A stretch of 64,000 nucleotides of DNA from positions 82,345,501 through 82,409,500 of the forward strand of contig NC_088915.1 in NCBI RefSeq assembly GCF_963576675.1, given 5' to 3'. The position numbers were made by a program, and so were the translations under genes. The notes under the pieces are model-generated. The model did not search any database, was not told the DNA's origin, and saw only the letters and a program-made list of their open reading frames with translations. Source of the DNA: Euphorbia lathyris. Lineage: Eukaryota; Streptophyta; Magnoliopsida; Malpighiales; Euphorbiaceae. Shown here piece after piece: positions 59,820 to 64,000 of the stretch. The first letter of the stretch is position 1. Every line of letters begins with the position of its first letter.

Positions 59820-61919
59820 TGTTGGGGGCTAATTAAATTTTTGTATTTTAGCATAGGTTATAATTTTTAGTCTATAGTTATTTTATTTTAATTAAATTCA
59901 TTTTGCAATCAAATAAAAATGTGATAAAAATAGAAAATAATATCAAAAGATTATTATAAAAAGAAAAAAGAAATAAAAAGAAATAATAAAAATCAGGGGT
60001 AAATTTGCACCATTTTTTTAGTAACCCGTCCAGCAAGATATCAGACCGTTATTATTTTTTTTAGAAAGTTCGGGATGTTAGCTTTCCGGAATGTAAAAAA
60101 CGGAGCAAAACGGAGTTAAAACGAAGCCGGTAGAATTTTTCAAAGGGAAGTAGTGCTGAAAAACGGGTTTGAACATGTCCAACACATTACAGGAACGTTT
60201 TTCACGGCATTATCTCCATTCTTCCAACTCCCAACTTAGCCACTTTCTTTCTTCAACTAATGGGAAGGTAATGGGATCATGGGTGAGAAATTTAAGGGCC
60301 ACTAACTTGGAATTTGTTACCCAAAATCCTATAAATAGAGCCTAATCCTTTCATTCCAAACCCCACTCAAAAATCAATCAAACACAGACAACTCAAATTT
60401 TTCTCTCAAATTCTCTGCCAAAACCGGCCTCTTTATCAACCTTAGATTCGTAGAAATCGTTCTTTAGCATCTAATTAGTCTAAACAATGTCTCAATTCCC
60501 AGAATTAGTTCTTTAATCTTCAGTTCCTCAGAAAAGCTTTCAATTTTCAGAAACTTCAAATCCGAAATTTTCTTAGTTTAATCAACCAATTCTCAAATCG
60601 TTTTTTGCAATCTCTTAGTTAAGTCAGTAAAATCATTACCCAATCCTCGGTTCAAGCTTTCTTAGTCTAAACCAAATTTCGCCATTGTTAAGTTCTTCAA
60701 AGCTTCAAGCATTTTCCGTGAAACCAAGATCATCGAAACCCCATTTTCGAGTCATTCTTAGTTTACACACCTATTCCAAATCATATTTGGGAACTTTTTA
60801 TTGGTCTCAATCAATTAAAAAGACCCAGAAACAAGCTTTTGAGTTTTTCATCATTGAAAAATTCATCAAACAACCTTTCTGGTGAACCGTTTTCCAAATT
60901 TTATTTAGAGTTCGTTAGCTGATCGTTTTAGCCCAAATTAATTTTAATCTCTTTATTGACATCAATTCTAGAACTCTCAATTTTTATTTCATAAAAAACG
61001 ACATCCTATAGCCTTCTAAATCGCCCCTAAAGTATCCTCCACGAAACAGAATCAAGCTTTTGGTTTTTTCAACCATCAAACAACTATTCTGTCGCCCAAT
61101 TTTCAATAATTTATTCCGACTCATTTACTCGATCTTTTTCTGAAATTCCAGTTCTAAACCCTTCCTTCGCACACTAAATTTAAAGACTAGCTTTCGTTTC
61201 GCTATAATCCGATCTCTACAGCTCCCGAAATTGAGCCTGAAAGTCCCACAAAAGCATCAATTTAGTCCCATTTTGCTGTTGACTTTGTGGTAAATTTCTG
61301 CTCAAGTCCCTGAACTCTCCAAATTACTTCAAATTCTCCCAGCACTACCCGGACAACGCAACAGCCCCCGAGCCGATTTTCTGGAGGTCCAATCCTCAAT
61401 TTCACGCATCCCAACGACATCAAAGAGATCGGTTAATTTTATTTCATCCCGTACATATTTGTTTTTGTGACTTATTTCCATTTCTAGCTTTAAAGTTATT
61501 ATTTATTTTTAAGTTGTAATTTTCATGCTTTATTATTATTTGTAATACAAAAAATATTGAAAATTATTTACAAAATCAATAAAAATATAAAAGAAAATTA
61601 AAAAATTTATATCTTTGTGTTGTTTTACTGCCTTTATTTTTAGTACTTATCTTAAAAATTGTTTTTCTGACCGACCTGTCAAGTAACGTTGGGGCCCAAG
61701 ATCGTTGTTTTTATTTTCAGTCCTTGTAACGGTCGTAAATCGCTTTTCGTTTAGAATTCAAGTAATTTAGGCACATTTTATTTATTTACTTCATTCAATT
61801 ACCATTTTACCCTTTGAGAACTAGCTTCTCTGGCACGTCCGCATTATTTTTACCATTTTTAATCCCCGTAAACGCGTATCAAGGTTGAAAATTGGGATAT
61901 TTCGAAAATATCGCCAACA
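59820..61919 (+). repeat. Complete 3' LTR (2100 bp)
   Basis: TGTTG at the start and CAACA at the end form a 5-bp inverted terminus. TATA box TATAAATAG at 60330-60338. The half shared with the 5' LTR begins at 60466. Confidence 0.92.
60330..60338 (+). promoter_or_regulatory. TATA box of the 3' LTR
   Basis: TATAAATAG in a GC-neutral context. Transcription from here would run out of the element into 61920 onward, not through gag. Confidence 0.6.
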
Positions 61920-63039
61920 CCTTCTTATTTAATCAAAATATGTTTCTTTTTAACATTATTTCTATTTCTATAACATAATTATCGAAAGAACAAAGTTTTG
62001 TTGTATTCAATAATTTTTTATCATTATTATTTAGATTGTGTTTATTAATTTATCTAATACATTTTTTATTTTATAATTTATTTGTTGATTAATTTAAAAC
62101 ATGTTTATATTAGACATTTTAAATACTAACAACAATAATTCAATATAATTTTACCAAACACTAATAATTAAACAGTTAATAACAAACAGATTACTACAAC
62201 AACAACTATTAGCTACAAGCTGACCAAATAGACTCTTACTTAAAAAATTTAATTTTATTGGAGGCCTTAGTTAAAAATTTAATTTTATTGGAATGCATAA
62301 TTTCTAACTGGTGTCTATAGGAGGAATAATTGCTATAATTAGCATTATTATGGAGAAAAATCTCATTATATAAGTGTTTATCACATTAGAAATGTCAGAA
62401 TTTGGTTCGAAAAATCATGGTTGCCAAAATTGTATCGGTTAAGATAGATGGTCAAGAGTTAATTTGACCAAGGTTTAACTGGTGTTAAAAAATAATGTAA
62501 AAATTCTATTTTTATTCATATATAATATAGTATAATATTAAAATATAATATATATTTAATATTAAATCGTGATATTTTGAGATATGGAATTTATAAATTT
62601 AATATCATAGAATTAAAAATTTATTAAAATTTAATAAATATAAAAATTGAAAAGATATATATTTTTAAACTAAATAATTATTATTTTTATTAATATTATT
62701 AAGATTTATATATAATAAAATATAATTCAATTTAAATTATATAATTTATTAGTTTTTTAAATTTTATTTGTATGTTTCTATCAAAAAATAAATTTTATTT
62801 GTATGTAATTAAAATTTAAATTTATTAATATTGAGAACATAAAATAATTATTTAATTATTTAATTTATAACGTAATTATATATTCTTAAATTGTTAATAA
62901 ATAATTATAACTTAAATTGTGGTTTAGTGGAATATTAGTATTTATAGTTTAAGAGTCCAAGATTAATCCTTTGAAATAATAGAGTGTATTGTTAGTTCTT
63001 AACTTGCTTAAATTACTGCTCTAATCCTCTCAAAAAACC
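61920..63039. other. Very AT-rich spacer
   Basis: 62480-62900 is almost entirely A/T. No gene, paired termini or RNA gene recognised, and the helicase pseudogene does not resume here. Confidence 0.55.
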
Positions 63040-63049
63040 AAAAAAAATA

Positions 63050-63837
63050 GGGCTAATTACAAATCTAGCCCAACTAAAAGAGTCTATTTATATATCTAAC
63101 ATACTTTGCTTCCATCTCACCAAATTAGACACTTTTATCCATTTTGGACTAGAATACCCTTATTTCAATTCACCTTCTTCTTCAGACTCTCAACGTCTTC
63201 TTCACCATCCCAAACCGACGAAAAGACGGTGATTTATAAAGAGAAGAGATTATGTTTCGTTCAACCTTTCAATAATTAATGTCTGTGGAAGAGGATTATG
63301 ATGGAAAACTCAAAAAATGAGAAAGAAAAAATATAACAATTGAACTGTTGCGATGTCGCATTTGTGACGAATTCGTCACAAATGCGACAAAAGTTGTTGC
63401 ATTTGCAATGAAATGTGATAACTGTTGTCGTAGTTGCGACGAAATACGACAAATTTCGTTACAAATGCGACAACAATGGAGGAAAATGGTGGAAAATTGA
63501 GGAAATTGAAGAAAGAGGCAAGACCAACGAGAGAAGCAGGCGTATAAGCTAAAAACATACCATTTCTACGGGAAATTGATCATAATACATCAATAATCTC
63601 AAAAATTGCTAACGATTGGTATCAGAAATTGAAGAAAATGAACCGAAGAAGAAGTTGAAACGAAGAATAAGAAGAAGCAGGAGCAGATCGATCGGTCTAA
63701 TAGATATGTAAATGGCCCCTCTTAGTTGGTTTAGATTTAGCAAAGTGGTTGAAAGTGTCTAATTTGGTGAGATGGAAGCAAAGTGGGTTAGATATGTAAA
63801 TGACCCCTCTTAGTTAGGTTAGATTTGTAATTAGCCC
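63050..63837. mobile_element. MULE-type TIR element with perfect target duplication
   Basis: GGGCTAATTACAAATCTAG to AGATTTGTAATTAGCCC, 788 bp. A perfect 10-bp duplication AAAAAAAATA flanks it (63040-63049 and 63838-63847), though its A-richness lowers its weight. Arms of about 150 bp; the right arm contains an internal repeat of 'gatatgtaaatg(a/g)cccctctta'. No gene. Confidence 0.88.
63355..63388. repeat. Perfect 34-bp palindrome
   Basis: Half-site GTCGCATTTGTGACGAA followed directly by its reverse complement, no spacer, centred on an EcoRI-type GAATTC. Related 'cgacaaatttcgttacaaatgcgac' follows at 63437. Confidence 0.95.
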
Positions 63838-64000
63838 AAAAAAAATACTCTTAATCCTTTTCTTTTTCCTTTCTCTTCCATTGTTCTGTCAATCTTCCTA
63901 TTTTGTTAATCTATTTTGAGGAGGACGAATGATCTTCCTTCTTCCTCCTTACACCGGGTTAGATTTCTGTATTTTTTATTGCTTTTTTAGTTTGTGTTCA

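Larger units (their letters stand above)
53957..61919 (+). mobile_element. Tat-like non-autonomous LTR retrotransposon (gag-protease only)
   Basis: Truncated 5' LTR (53957-55406), primer site 'tttttggcacgcccagtgg' at 55408, gag and protease frames to 58544, non-coding DNA, polypurine tract AAAATAGGGGGGCAG ending 59818, full 3' LTR (59820-61919). No reverse transcriptase, RNase H or integrase. The target duplication is lost with the 5' end. Confidence 0.9.

Overview
This window is AT-rich nuclear DNA from a plant, most likely a eudicot. That rests on the element families present: Mutator-like elements (MULEs), a CACTA element, hAT elements with 8-bp target duplications, an Emigrant/pogo-type MITE, and Athila- and Tat-type LTR retrotransposons. 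GC-rich islands occur mainly inside elements. I found no intact housekeeping gene; nearly everything is mobile DNA or pseudogene. The species cannot be told from the sequence.

Layout. (1) 1-21997 is a tandem array of about nine units of 0.7-1.7 kb. Each carries, on the minus strand, two decayed exons of a superfamily-1 (UvrD-like) helicase of the plant 'TPR and ankyrin repeat-containing protein 1' (TRANK1-like) type. The array is interrupted by a MULE (1617-5407) with a GRF-zinc-finger gene and a gutted transposase gene, by a long-TIR element (15186-20054) that has a CACTA element (15233-18797) inside its left TIR, and by a solo LTR (20800-21504). (2) 22144-25907 holds a TIR element with a nested Emigrant-like MITE, a LINE-type RNase H remnant with a poly(A) tail, a MULE-type MITE and a 336-bp tandem repeat. 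(3) 25908-30588 is a deleted Athila-like retrotransposon. (4) 31985-34620 is a second, more diverged helicase pseudogene, followed by a 234-bp triplicated repeat and a MITE. (5) 37117-41162 is a non-autonomous LTR element coding a Transposase_28-like protein and a coiled-coil protein. (6) 41327-45377 holds a MULE-type element, a small hAT and a MITE. (7) 44150-53956 is a third helicase pseudogene, split by a 6.4-kb hAT (47145-53580). That hAT itself contains a two-gene MULE (47810-53323) coding a plant-mobile-domain protein and a FAR1/MULE transposase with an OTU-protease tail. (8) 53957-61919 is a Tat-like gag-protease LTR element without reverse transcriptase. (9) 63050-63837 is a last MULE-type element with a perfect 34-bp palindrome.

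Most elements have readable termini and target-site duplications, so the nesting order can be worked out. The two most unusual features are the amplified helicase exon pair and the 47.8-53.3 kb MULE. In that MULE two convergent genes each have a 14-15 codon first exon, followed by a first intron holding a GC-rich, dyad-symmetric minisatellite with a period of 33-34 bp.
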